This document shows positions 1-11,020 of a stretch of 64,000 nucleotides of DNA, one piece after another (position 1 is the stretch's first letter; every line of letters starts with the position of its first letter). Below the pieces are notes generated by a model, which saw only the letters and a list, made by a program, of their open reading frames with translations, had not been told where the DNA came from and made no database searches. The DNA is from Fulvia fulva (lineage: Eukaryota > Ascomycota > Dothideomycetes > Mycosphaerellales > Mycosphaerellaceae), in NCBI RefSeq assembly GCF_020509005.1, contig NC_063015.1:2046001-2110000 (forward strand). Reading direction: 5' to 3'. The position numbers and the translations under genes were made by a program.

Positions 1-690
1 GGGATTCTAGTATAGACTACTTGAAATAGGCTTCTGTACTAGCCGACTAGGATCGACGTACTACGGTTTTAGAGGGAGGACCGTACGAAGTTAATAAGCT
101 ACTTAGGGAGTCCTTTCGACCTTAGGATATAGAGTAGCCGCGGGTATAACACGTAGTCGAAGGCTCCCGATATGTCTAGGTTAAGTAAGGAAGCCACCTT
201 GTCCCTATTCTTATACTAGATAGCCTTTACCTAAGAGGTAATAAGTTCTATCGTAGATTGCGTCGATCGCTATAGGCGCGTACCTATCTAGGTGTCCGGG
301 AGTAGGGAGTGTTCCTCTACCGCCTCGGAGAGTCTCGTTATAACTAGCTTCTTAAGCGCCTTCCTAAGAGTGTTAAGGAGCGCAATTAGGCGGTACGACT
401 TTACCTACGTATAGTCTTCCTTCTACGGCTTACGTAGGACTACTATCGTCGATTGTTTAAAAGCTATCGGGTAGTATCCGGTCTATAGGCAGGCGTTAAA
501 TATCGCTATAACTACTAGGGCTAGTTGATCTCTATACTTCTTTAGTAGCTCGTTTAGGATCCTATCCGGCCCTAGGGCTTTCTTCGCCGGTAACTTCCTT
601 AGTATAGCGGCAACTTCTCCCTCGGACACCTCCTATTAGACCGCGATGCTAGGGGCTAGGGGAGTAGAGCTGTTTATGTTGCTTAGATTA
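1..690 (-). pseudogene. RIP-decayed antisense Tad-type LINE fragment (ORF2, endonuclease-RT linker and first half of RT)
   Basis: The complement matches, with many CA-to-TA and TG-to-TA changes, the Tad-A ORF2 segment at about 18900-19590. It also matches the second decayed antisense copy at 44412-44523 plus 45781-46370, so the family and strand are clear. No open frame survives. It would have encoded the start of the reverse transcriptase, from the segment with Ala-Pro-Gly-Pro-Asp to the Gly-Ile-Pro-Gln-Gly region. The fragment runs off the left edge of the window and is cut on the right by the Copia-A LTR at 691. Confidence 0.85.
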
Positions 691-925
691 TGTTGAGAAC
701 ATACAGGCCGCAGGACAAGCATGTAGGTGTGGGTGTGTCATGTGATAGATCACGTGACTAGGGTTTGCCAGCCCCTATAGGCTGGCAAACATCCGGACAC
801 CTAGCATCTACCTACACCAACACCGGCGATACTGTATGTAGATACACGCTATCCCATTGGGTCCTTCTTCGTCTTTGGTGTGATCCGCCGTCTTCCACTG
901 CTGCGCAACTCGTACCTGTTTAACA
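691..925 (+). repeat. Copia-A 5' LTR (235 bp, TG...CA)
   Basis: Begins TGTTGAGAACATAC and ends GTTTAACA; the same sequence recurs at 5995-6229 and, with a few changes, as the solo LTR at 39261-39494. The U3 part holds two inverted repeats: 737-758, with a CACGTGAC core, and 763-790, an 11-bp stem. The last ~112 bp (from 814) are nearly identical to the Copia-B LTR, although the first halves are unrelated. Confidence 0.95.
737..790 (+). promoter_or_regulatory. Two palindromes in the Copia-A U3 (E-box-containing dyad and 11-bp hairpin)
   Basis: 737-746 and 749-758 form a near-perfect 10-bp dyad containing CACGTG, a typical bHLH-factor core. 763-773 and 780-790 form a perfect 11-bp inverted repeat around a 6-nt loop. 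Both are kept in the 3' LTR and, with small changes, in the solo LTR at 39261. Their place upstream of R/U5 fits a transcription-control or termination role, which is inferred. Confidence 0.4.
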
Positions 926-937
926 GGTTATGAGCCC
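926..937 (+). other. Copia-A primer-binding site, complementary to the anticodon arm of initiator tRNA-Met
   Basis: GGTTATGAGCCC directly follows the LTR. Its complement, GGGCTCATAACC, is the expected anticodon stem-loop sequence of fungal initiator tRNA-Met (CAT anticodon inside). Drosophila copia is known to prime from a cleaved half-tRNA-iMet in this way. A 7-bp hairpin (936-952) overlaps and follows the site. The tRNA match is from memory of tRNA-iMet structure, not a search. Confidence 0.65.
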
Positions 938-1203
938 GAGTTAGCAACTCGGTGTTTCACCCTCGACAAAGTCGTATTGGAGTTATTCCTCTTCAGAACA
1001 AAAGGAAGGCAGACTGGAGGCCGCACCCGCATTGCACAGGAAGCTACAGCCGCGCTGTAGGTGCATATAAGACGTGAAAGAGCCTAGTGAGGCACTGTCA
1101 GACTCCGAGTCAGGGAGCCTGTGCCAATACCTCAGACAAGTGGGCGAGCTTACTGAGAAGAGTCGCTCTCCGGACATCGCGTTCGTATCGACTAACTGTT
1201 CAT

Positions 1204-1268
1204 TCTGAGAGAGCCGCAGTGTCTCAGAAACCCCCTCTGCTGAGAGAGTTACGCTACAGTGTCTCAGC
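1204..1268 (+). other. Tandem hairpins in the Copia-A leader RNA
   Basis: Two successive stem-loops share the arms CTGAGA and TCTCAG: 1204-1210 with 1222-1228, and 1239-1245 with 1262-1268. The same pair occurs in Copia-B at 22461-22483 and 22495-22521, although gag sequence beyond it has diverged. Conserved paired leader hairpins could serve RNA packaging or dimerisation; that role is inferred. Confidence 0.45.
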
Positions 1269-1432
1269 ACCAACACGATCCTTACCGACCGACTTTCCTC
1301 CTCTTCCCGGCGGATAGCCATCCTCTCCGCTATCAACCTCGCGTTCGGTTTATCCCATTTCGATCCGATCGCGTACGACCGAATACATCCTTTTACCTGA
1401 GGGCAGCCAACCTGTCCCTCAACTTACAAAAA

Positions 1433-4400
1433 ATGGAGAACGAGACTGGGTTCATAAGAAAGAGAGCAGCACCTCTTCTGACAAGAGAGAACCACGAAAC
1501 ATGGTTCAAGCTGATGAGAATACACCTGGTATCAAAGCAGGTTGACTGGGTCCTCGAAGACATCATCACGGACATTCCCGCTGCAACCCCATCTATAGCG
1601 ACACCCTCTGCATCATCGGAGTCATCCCTTCCTTTGGATCAAGCGATAAGGAAGGCATCGTACAGACGGCACAATGCAACGGCCCTGTATGAGATGTACA
1701 TCTGTCTGTCGACAGATGACCAAGAGATGACATACGAGATCCGGCATGCGAAGGAGTTGTGGGAATGGGCTGAAGCTAAATATAAGAGAAGACTTCTCGC
1801 TACTGGAAGAAGTTTGCTTCAGCAATACACCAATTTCGTGATGACAGAAGACCAGTCTATAGATGACGCCTGGCAGGAGCTTAGCTCAATTGCAAGGAGG
1901 GCTGTTTCAATCTCGCCTCAGTTCCAAGACATCAAGACTGAGGACAGAAAGATCCAGCAACTCTTAGCAGCTCTGCCAGACTCATTTGGCTCAATTCGCG
2001 ATGCAATTGATGCCCAGGTGAATCTCTCACCACAAGACATTCTTGCAATTCTTAGGGAGAAGCAAGAATCAATGATTCATCAAGGGACAGCCATGTTTGC
2101 TAAGAAGGGTTTCCAGGGCAAGCTCACGTGCCATCTCTGCGGTGGTGACCATTTTATGAGCAAGTGCCCACACCTTTCTGCAGCTCAGCAGGCTGTTAGG
2201 AACAAGGACAAACTAGCTAGGGTTACCTACCCTGCTAAGAGACAACCGTCACCACCTCGTAGGAGGTCATCATCACCAAACCTTCGTGATGTCCTCAAGG
2301 TGATGACGGACCTTGCAAAGCAGATGAAGGAGAGCCGCAAGCCAAAGGCCTCCTCTAGTAAGCCTGCAAGGGCCCATGCGACCCAGGAAGACGCATCAGA
2401 CCCTGAGATACCATCAGAAGATGATGATGTTGATGAGGTTGCCCATTCCACTGTGGAAGCCAAAGGCAAGTACCCCTCGTCCGAGTGGTTGCTTGACTCT
2501 TGTGCATCATCACATATGACTGACCAAGATTCACTATTCAGGACACTGAAGCCTCTTCAAAAGAGGAAGTGGATCAAGGTTGGGGGTGGCTATCTACAAG
2601 CTACACATATAGGAAGTGCAGTAATGGGTGGTCCTTCTGGAAAGCAAATTGTCTTGGAAAATGTCCTGTTTGTTCCTGGCCTTGGAGTTAGTCTTGTTTC
2701 GTGGAATCAGTTCAGCCAACAGTTTGCTGTCCAACCACCCAGTTTCACCCTAAAATCCTTGTCTGGTAAACCCGTTGTCCAGACCAAACTTCGAGGAGGA
2801 GTACCGTTTATCCACTCGATCTCGGAAATTCTTGAGCCACAGCATGCTGGCATACTCTCTCAAGAACGTGACGGTACCGCTATGGCTAACACTGAGTCCG
2901 AAGATCAGTGGGAGCTATGGCATAGAAGATGTGCACACCTTGGCAAGGGACTGCTAAGAAACCTGCATAGAGTCACTGACAAGAAAGATCCCATTCCTGT
3001 TCCTTCTGAACACCAGAATTGCAAGGTCTGCTCCCTTGCAAACATGAGGAAGTTCAAAGGACCTGCCACAGAGAGGAAAGGGGAGAGGCTGGCCCTCATC
3101 TCCATTGACATCTGTGGGCCTTTTCAGGGCGCAGTCTCTAGGCTAGGATACAAATATTGGCTTGAGATTGTAGACAACTTCTCTAGGAAGAAGTGGGTAA
3201 TCCCTTTGAAGGCCAGGAGCGACGCTCCTACAGCCCTACGGGATTGGAAGGTCCAGGCAGAACGGCAGTCAAGGTGCTTTCTGTCTGCGATCCGCAGTGA
3301 TGGTGCAAAGGAAATTCTCGCCTTGCTAAAAGAGTGGGAGAAGGAGTTTGGCACTCAGATGGACACAACTGATGCCTACAACTCTCTTCAAAATGGACCT
3401 GTGGAAAGGTCAATTCAAGCCTCTGAGAACACAGTCCGGGCTATGCTTGAAGACTCTGGCATGCCAGTTGAGTTCTGGCCAGAAGCTTTGCAAGCACAGA
3501 CTGTGATCAGAAACAGACTGCCTAATGGTCCGATCATTGATGGTATTGCTCTTTCACCAGAAGAAGCCTTTACTGGCCAAGTACCGTCAGTCGACCATTT
3601 CCGCGTCTGGGGATGCAAAGCTGTGGTCTATGTAGACCCAAGAGCCCAACCTCAAGGCTTGAGGAGAGACAAGTTGATGAACCGAGGAAAAGAAGCCGTG
3701 TTTGTGGGCTACTCAGAAAACACCACAAAACAATGGCTGTTCTGGGATCCCGACATGAAAGCAATAAAAGCGCATAGTCACGTCGACTGGTTTGAGAATG
3801 AGAAGGGGGGAGATATGGATCTTGGTATCACCTTCACTAACCAGCCGAGTCGAGCGCCACAGCGCAATCCTGTTGGGAGGAAGCCCTTTGGGGCGAAATT
3901 TTCCGATAGGGGATTATCAGAGACACCGTTACGAAGGCCAGGAGAAAATATTGAGGCGGTTTCAACACTGTCGAAGGCCGATAACGGTGGATCTATACAG
4001 AACCTACCCAAGTCATCAACACCACAGCAACCGCTGTTTGTGCAACTTCCCCCTCCCCCAAAGGACATTGGGGAATACCAGAAGTTTGGAGATCAGGGTA
4101 CTCCAATGAAAGAAAAAGAAGATGTCGTTCAGTTCGACCCATCCGAACACCCAGCGCCACCTCAGGTTGCAGGCAACAAGAGGTCAAGGGGGGACGGAGA
4201 TGATAACTCTGAAGAGCATGAGGCTAAACACCATAAGGCTCTTATCGCCCAGATGTTCCATCTAGACCCTACAATGAGCTGGGTAGAGGAGATTCTGAAC
4301 GACGTGGAAGAACATGCATTTGCTGCTGTTGGGCAGGCCATAGCCTATCAGCAGGAAGTGCCAATCCCAAAGTCCTATAAGGCAGCCGTAGGAGACCCCG

Positions 4401-4618
4401 AATGGGGACATATGTGGAGAGAGGCAATCGAGAACGAACTTATTGCCTTAGCAAGCAACAACACCTGGGAAGCAGTTGTACCGCCAAAGGGTGCGAATCT
4501 AATTACTTCTAGGTGGGTCTTTGATGTGAAAAGAATGATTAGTGGAGCCATTGAGAAGTTCAAGGCAAGACTAGTTGCAAGAGGGTTTTCACAGAAATAT
4601 GGGGTTGACTTCGAATAG
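1433..4618 (+). pseudogene. Copia-A gag-pol, part 1: Gag, protease, integrase and start of RT, up to a premature TAG
   Basis: I chose ATG 1433 because Met-Glu-Asn begins the usual copia Gag (a Glu-Thr-Trp-Phe motif follows near residue 22); a GTG at 1259 only extends the frame into the leader. A CCHC knuckle (CX2CX4HX4C) starts near residue 233 (nt 2129). The protease site near residue 355 reads Asp-Ser-Cys rather than Asp-Ser/Thr-Gly. A GAG-pre-integrase region follows (Trp-His-Arg-Arg-Cys, later CX2C). The integrase core has its first Asp near 3103, Arg-Ser-Asp-Gly near 3295, and Gln-Asn-Gly-Pro-Val-Glu-Arg near 3400. The frame stops at TAG 4616-4618 inside the RT. Copia-B and Copia-C have AAG and GAG there, so this stop is a transversion and not a RIP change. 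Confidence 0.9.
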
Positions 4619-5959
4619 ACCTTTGCACCTACTGTTAGACATGATACTCTCCGAGTATTCATGGCAGTAGTATGTGAGAGAGATCTCGAGATGCACCTAG
4701 TGGATGTGAATAATGCTTTTACCCAAAGCAGCCTTCTTGAAGACATCTATATGATCCCACCCCCAGGAGTTGAAGCACCTCCAAACATGGTGTTCAAGGT
4801 CCTACGAAGTCTTTATGGGCTTAAGCAAGCAGCTAGAGACTGGAACAAGCTCTGTGTTGCGAAGCTAGAGAAGATTGGATTTACCCAGTCCCAGGTAGAT
4901 CCATGCCTACTTATCCATACGGATAGAGACCTTATGGTCCTTACCCATGTGGATGACATACCCATTGCAGCTCCGAAGCTGTCAGATGTTCAGTGGTTTA
5001 AGGCTGAGCTTGGAAAAGTGTTTAAGATTCAAGATCTTGGTGAACCTACGAAGATCCTTGGAATGAGGATTACAAGAGACAGGTCCCAAGGCACTTTGAA
5101 GCTTGATCAAGGACACTATGTCCACGCTAACTTAGCCAAGATGAACATGGCTAGAGAGAAGGCTACGCCAACCCACTCACCTATGGAGAGCTACGAGCAT
5201 TTAGTGCCTACGGCACCTATGGATGAGAGGTGCAACAAACAGGATTACCAGAGCCACAATGGTACCTGGATGTGGCCAATGACAATGACAAGGCCAGACT
5301 TAGCATTCCCCCTTGGAAGAATTAGCTCATTTGTTGCTGATCCCTCGCAGCAGCATATGAAGGCTTTGAAGAAGCTCTCCCGATACCTGCGGTCGTACCC
5401 AGACCTAGGTCTTATGTATAGAAAGGGAGGGGGCAATCTCCAGGGATACTCGGACTCTGACTACGCTATGGACAAAGTGGATAGAGTCTCAATTCTGGGA
5501 TACGTGTGGTTCCTTTGTGGATCACCTGTGTCCTGGATGAGTAGGAAGCAGAAGTCTGTTGCAACATCAACAATGGAAGCTGAGTTCATGGCTATGAACG
5601 CAGCCGCAAAGCAGTCACAATTTCTTGCTGCTGTCCTCAGGGAAATGGGGTGCCCAGAACTGGTAGGAAAGAGCTCTTTCCAGCCGAGTGTAAGGGCAAG
5701 CAAGGGCACTGTTGACGAGCTAAGGCCAGTCAAGCTCATGGGTGACAACCAAGCCGCTTTGACACTTGTCAAAGATGCCCATGTGCATGAAAGGTCAAAG
5801 CATATTGATGTTGCATATAACTATGTCAGACATCTCTGGTGGCAGAAGAAGATTGCAGTGGACTACTGCCATACAAAGGACATGGCTGCTGATGGGTTAA
5901 CAAAGCCCCTCAATGGCCAGCAGTTCCAAAACTTTGTAAGGCAGCTCCAGCTTGCGTAA
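4619..5959 (+). pseudogene. Copia-A gag-pol, part 2: RT catalytic region and RNase H
   Basis: This continues the frame of part 1; the whole polyprotein would be 1,508 residues. It contains Asp-Val-Asn-Asn-Ala-Phe (RT motif A), Leu-Tyr-Gly-Leu-Lys-Gln-Ala, and the RT active site near 4946. That site reads His-Val-Asp-Asp here but Tyr-Val-Asp-Asp in Copia-B and Copia-C. The copia RNase H follows, with Ser-Thr-Met-Glu-Ala-Glu-Phe near 5570, Gly-Asp-Asn-Gln-Ala-Ala near 5740, Lys-His-Ile-Asp near 5800 and a Thr-Lys-Pro-Leu end. The frame ends in TAA at 5957-5959, 35 nt before the 3' LTR. An ATG at 4661 is unlikely to be a real start. Confidence 0.9.
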
Positions 5960-5983
5960 AGGGATTGTAGGAGACCATGTGGC

Positions 5984-5994
5984 CTGAGTGGGAG
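5984..5994 (+). other. Copia-A polypurine tract
   Basis: GAGTGGGAG lies immediately upstream of the 3' LTR. The same purine-rich stretch sits before the 3' LTRs of Copia-B and Copia-C. It is the expected plus-strand primer site. Confidence 0.7.
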
Positions 5995-6229
5995 TGTTGA
6001 GAACATACAGGCCGCAGGACAAGCATGTAGGTGTGGGTGTGTCATGTGATAGATCACGTGACTAGGGTTTGCCAGCCCCTATAGGCTGGCAAACATCCGG
6101 ACACCTAGCATCTACCTACACCAACACCGGCGATACTGTATGTAGATACACGCTATCCCATTGGGTCCTTCTTCGTCTTTGGTGTGATCCGCCGTCTTCC
6201 ACTGCTACGCAACTCGTACCTGTTTAACA
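5995..6229 (+). repeat. Copia-A 3' LTR (235 bp)
   Basis: Same length and termini as 691-925. I find one difference (ctgctgcg versus ctgctacg, a G-to-A transition of RIP type). The right flank starts taccc, unlike the left flank gatta. Confidence 0.95.
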
Positions 6230-9200
6230 TACCCTATTCGTATAGCGTAAACGGCTATAGAATATAAAGACGATAAGGATTAATAACTACGTCCGACAGT
6301 ACGGTACTAGAGATAGGCCCGTTACTAAGGAGGAGGGAGTGACCTATTAGATTGATCAGATCCTTTAGACTACGTTTCTAGACGTTAATGCCCGGGACTA
6401 GTTTCGGTATAGTCGCTAGTTTAAGACTACCTTATATAGGAGAGTAGTAAATACCCCTAATCTATAGTCTAAGCTTACTACCGTCCGTAAGTTAGCTAGC
6501 TAAGAAGGGACTAAAGTCCGTACGAGTCATGTCGCTACCTATAAAGACGAGGAAGAAGAGGCTAATAAAGAAGTCTTTCGGGATAATTGTTAAGCTCGCT
6601 TTATAGGCGTGTTATTGACGATGTTATGTAGTAAGGATACTATCCTTACCGTCGAGTTATACGAGAACATTAAAAATATCGGTCTCTCTAGTATACTAGA
6701 CGGTTTTATAATAGTACCTAGCCCTTAGGTAGTTACCGAGCTTAGGACTAGTAAAGGTTAGACTCGAGCCCTACTTAACGAGGGATCTAAAGTCAATATT
6801 ATTAGCCCGACGATAGTATATAAGTTTAGCTTACCTATTGTACATAGCGCCTACTTGTCCTTTTAAGGAGCGGATAGAAGAGCAAAGTTTAAGGGGGTAA
6901 TTTCAAAGCTTAATACTTAGGTATTTAGTATATACTACTAGATCGATATGTTTGTCTCCGCTAATCTAGATTCGCCTACGATGCTTAGCCGCCCTTAGTA
7001 TAGGAAGGTACGACTAATAGGCCGTAACTATAACGATAGATTATAGAAGGGAACAATCGCTAGTAGAAAAGGTAAAAGTATAATATTTACGGCTATTATA
7101 GGTACTTATAAGTACAAAACTCTTTAAGAACTTCTATAGTCCTCGAAAAATGCGAACGCGGGTTAATTCACGGTAGTTAACCCGCTATAAGTATTAGAAG
7201 TCCGGTTTTGAAACAAGTCCGCTTTTCGAGTCTAGTCGGGAAGACCTTAGTAAATATATTAGGGGCGGAGTAGTCTAATAATACGGCGTATCGACATCGA
7301 TAAGAAGGTATAACGAAGCTAAACCCTAAGCCTATAGATACGACTGTCTTCGACTACTTTAAGAACTACGGCGGCTCCGTATTATAATAAAGAGAAAATG
7401 TCCTCGACCTTAGCCCGTATTCGAAGAAATTGCTAGGACTACTCGGGAACCGCTAATACTTAAGCGCTAAGGTGACTACTAACGCTCTAGGAGAGTAGGT
7501 CATTACAAATATATACTCCGTATAGGGCGACTAGTATACGGAGATCCTAAAATAGGGCTAGATTAATAGGTAGGCTTAGAAACGAGACGTAGGGTTATAT
7601 AGACCCCGTATTAGGATACTGTATATATTTACTATATATAAGCGAAAAGCTAACAAGAAAAGACCTGTTAATGCGAGCGTTTACGAGAGGCCTTAGTCGA
7701 AAGGAGATAGTAAGATAGATTAGAAGCGGAAGGCCCTTTACTAGGAATCTCTAATACTAGTAGGGTAAGGCCCGTTCGATAGGAGGTATCTTATTAAAAA
7801 GTTCTCTAGTACCGAGCGCGGCTCGAGGATTATATCTAAAAGGCTCGCTAGTATTAAGGTTAGTATTGCTCTCTCGGCTAAGGAAAGACAAATGTTTAAT
7901 AAAATGCTCTTTAACTAAGAAGGTGTCCTAGCGTAGGATTTTAGCTATATACGGTAGATTAGATATAATATTATGCCTCCTTAGAGGATTATAACGATTA
8001 CGTATAAACCGTAGTAGGCGCGGAACATTTAGTTATACCTAAGCTTACGAGCGATTATAGAATAGATAATCCGCGCTCGAATTAAGAACAGAATTCTTAA
8101 GTATAGTTAAGGTACTTATACGAATACTTAGTTCTTAGTAGCGAAGAAGGTCGAGCTAAATAGCGAAGCTATACTATATAGGTTGATCAACTCCGCTAAA
8201 CTCTTAAACGAGGTAACAATAAGGGATACGAACATTTCCCTAGATACGGACGGGTTCTTAGAAGACTTTACTAGGTATAGAGTAGCCTCTTTAGTAGACT
8301 TGTTTTTAGGGTACAACTAGATTACGCTTAACAAAAGCAGCCGAGATTTAACGGCCTTTATAAAGCCTCTTAGGCTTATACGGTATATAACGTTACTATA
8401 GGGTACGACGAACTTAGTTACTCAGTTCGTACGGGTAGTAACTAAGGTATTAATAGACTATATTTCTTACCGAGCAAAATTATTTCTTAACGATATCGGC
8501 GTAAAAGGTCCTACTAAGGATTATAGTGACGCTAAGGTAGAGCCTAGCCTTTGACAATAGGTCGTAGAATATATTATATCCCTTAATCTTGTTCTTACGG
8601 ATCTAGAGAGGGCCGGAGCGGTAGTCGTAGGGGAGAAGTCGTAGTGGCTTTATAAGACCCTAAAGATCGTAGGCTATATTACTAGCCCGAGCGGCCGCTA
8701 TCTAGATCCTAAGGTAGTAGCTAAGATCTTGAACTAGCTAACCCTAAAGTACGTAAAGGACGTTCGAGTTTATATTAGGATCTATATTTACTTCCGTATT
8801 TAGATCGCCTAGTTCGTAATCGTCGCTCGGCTAATATATAAGCTTTTAAGGAAGGACGTCGAGTTTATCTAGACTAAGAATAAGTAGTTCTCGAAAGAGA
8901 ACCTAGTAAGATTCTTAGTAATAGTACTAGCGTTAGTAACTATCTCCTACGCCCTAGGAGCTAGTAGGATCTTCGTTTCTATTAACGCGAGTAGCATTAG
9001 GTAGGGTTATATAATATCGTAGGAATTACTAGATAATACTCGACAAAGACACCTAGTAAGGTATAAGAGCGGTACCTAGAACGTAAACGAGGCTAAGTAC
9101 GATATAGGAAAGTAGGAGTGCCTCGGAGTGCTAAAGGGCCTTAAGAAGGTATAGCGCTACCTCGTGGGAGTAGACTTCATCCTCGAAGTTAATACTAAAA

Positions 9201-11020
9201 CGCTAGTATAGTAGTTAAATCGGCTAGTATCCGATATTCTAAACTCTATAATAGTAAGGTAGGTTACTTAGATCCGGCTATTTACCGTTAAAGTAAGGCA
9301 TGTCGATAGGAAGAAGTACTCCGGACCGGATATACTATCTCGTAAACTACCTATAGCTAAGGAGCTTACGGAACCTAACGATAATATTAATAAGATAATT
9401 AACGACAAATTCTTCCGTTACGCCGAGCTAGTTAATACTTTCCCCGTTATTCTAGAGCGTGAACGACTCCTCGAACCCTAGTATAGTAACAATTCCGAGC
9501 TTATAGCTTATATTCTAGTATATCGAACACGACCGGAAGGGGTTACCCGGGCTAAGTATCGAAACCTCGTTAAGAAGAGTCCTCGGTACTACTTAAGAGA
9601 CAAGCTCTTATTTTATTAGCGGCGAAGGGGTGTACCGATATAGCTAGTAGTAGACGATAATAATACTTAGAAAGAGATCGTGACGTACTATTACGAAAAG
9701 TATAGTCACCGGAGTATAGAGCTAGTATATAATCTTATTACTAGCCGGTATTACTAGGAGGGCTACTTCTCCGACGTATCGAATTAGGTAAGGACTTATA
9801 CTCCTTATAACTTTCGCGAAGGCAACTAGAGAGTAGGAGAAATATACTTATCGACTTAGTAGGTTATAGGAGAGAGGTAGTACTACGATCCCGTCTACGT
9901 ATATAGAAACGGGTACTTAGTTATCGCTCGAGAAGCTCTAAGTAGGTAGATTAAGGCGAAGGTCGTAAGGAAGCCTCTAAATTCGCGGGCGATTACTAAG
10001 TTCTTATACGAGATAGTATTTATCCGGTATAGATACTACTAAAAGATTATACTTAATAACGCTAGTATTAACTAAGGGGAGGTAGAGAGGATGCTTATTA
10101 GTATTGGTATTAAGTATATCCGGATCTTACCCTACTATCTGTAGTTAAATATAACTATAGAAGTAAGATATCGACCTATTCTAGCTATATTAGCTAAGCT
10201 TACTAAGAACACCTATAAGTCCTAGGAACGATAGATTACTACGGTGCTTTAGGCTAATAGAACTACGGTATCTAGAATCACGGGTATAACGCCGGCGGAG
10301 GTTCTATATAGCTATCGTACTATTCTCCCGATCGAGGTAGAATACCTGATATAGGCAAACTATAAATAGGGATCTATTAGATTAACGGAGGAGCTGTTAG
10401 CTATTCGGGCGCGTTAATTATAGGTACGGGATATAAGTCTTTAGGAGTTATAGTTACGAAGAGTAAGGCTTCGTGCCCTAAGTAAGGAATACTTCGATAC
10501 TAAACGTAGTATTAACTTCTAGGGGTTCTAGGTCGGAGATCTTATAGTCAAGTTCGACAAGCCGTATAAGGATGACCTATCTAGAAAGATTAGTTACCGC
10601 TAGCTTAGGCCGTATCGTATAGCTAAGGTGTACTTAGGGTTTAGTATATACGTCCTCGAAGAGCTTAATAGTACGAGGTTAAAGAGTATATAAGCCCGAG
10701 AGAACCTAAAGCTAATCCTATAGTTAAGACCGGACCCGGAGCTTAATCATCCTAAAGCTAAAGACATTATAGCGCTAGAAGATAGGGTTAATGTCGCGAA
10801 TATCGAAAAAGGCGATCTTCCGAATAAGAACAGACCTACTACGTCCGAATCTAACGACGAAAAGAATGACGATATACTTCTAATAGGTATTAATAGAGCT
10901 ACTATACTTCCGGAACTAGAATCTAAGCCGACGAGACTATAGGTACGGCCTTATAACCTTACTACGGAGGAGATGGCCAAATGTACTAGGATTTAGATTA
11001 AAGGAGGGATAGGATTTTAT
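6230..11020 (+). pseudogene. Gypsy-D: RIP-saturated Ty3/gypsy gag-pol remnant
   Basis: Reading the plus strand through many TAG/TAA codons gives the typical order of a fungal gypsy Pol. A protease-like segment (Leu-Leu-Asn-Glu-Gly-Ser-Lys-Val-Asn-Ile-Ile-Ser) lies near 6755-6800. RT spans about 8220-8900 (Asp-Thr-Asp-Gly-Phe-Leu-Glu-Asp-Phe, Leu-Asn-Asp-Ile-Gly-Val-Lys-Gly, Gly-Arg-Tyr-Leu-Asp-Pro). RNase H runs to about 9370 (His-Val-Asp-Arg-Lys-Lys-Tyr). The integrase covers about 9540-10400, and a C-terminal tail (Val-Leu-Glu-Glu-Leu-Asn) lies near 10650. There are almost no CA or TG dinucleotides. The 5' LTR and 5' gag are missing because Copia-A abuts at 6229. I could not identify a 3' LTR, so the right limit is approximate. 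Confidence 0.75.

Larger units (their letters stand above)
691..6229 (+). mobile_element. Copia-A: near-intact Ty1/copia LTR retrotransposon
   Basis: A 5.5-kb element with 235-bp LTRs that differ at one position I could find (G versus A near the 3' end), a primer-binding site, one gag-pol frame in copia order (Gag, PR, INT, RT, RNase H) and a purine tract before the 3' LTR. It shows little RIP decay. Its flanks do not match: the left is antisense Tad sequence ending in gatta, the right is gypsy sequence starting taccc. There is therefore no TSD, which points to later recombination or deletion. The single in-frame TAG makes this copy probably non-autonomous. Confidence 0.95.

Noticed and set aside
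1259..1432. N-terminal extension of Copia-A Gag from a GTG
   Set aside because: The segment lies in the leader with the twin hairpins, is not conserved as protein in Copia-B, and a normal Gag start exists at ATG 1433.
4610..4625. Programmed stop read-through in Copia-A
   Set aside because: The TAG lies inside the RT domain and not between gag and pol, the two relatives have sense codons there, and no read-through context is seen. It is a mutation.
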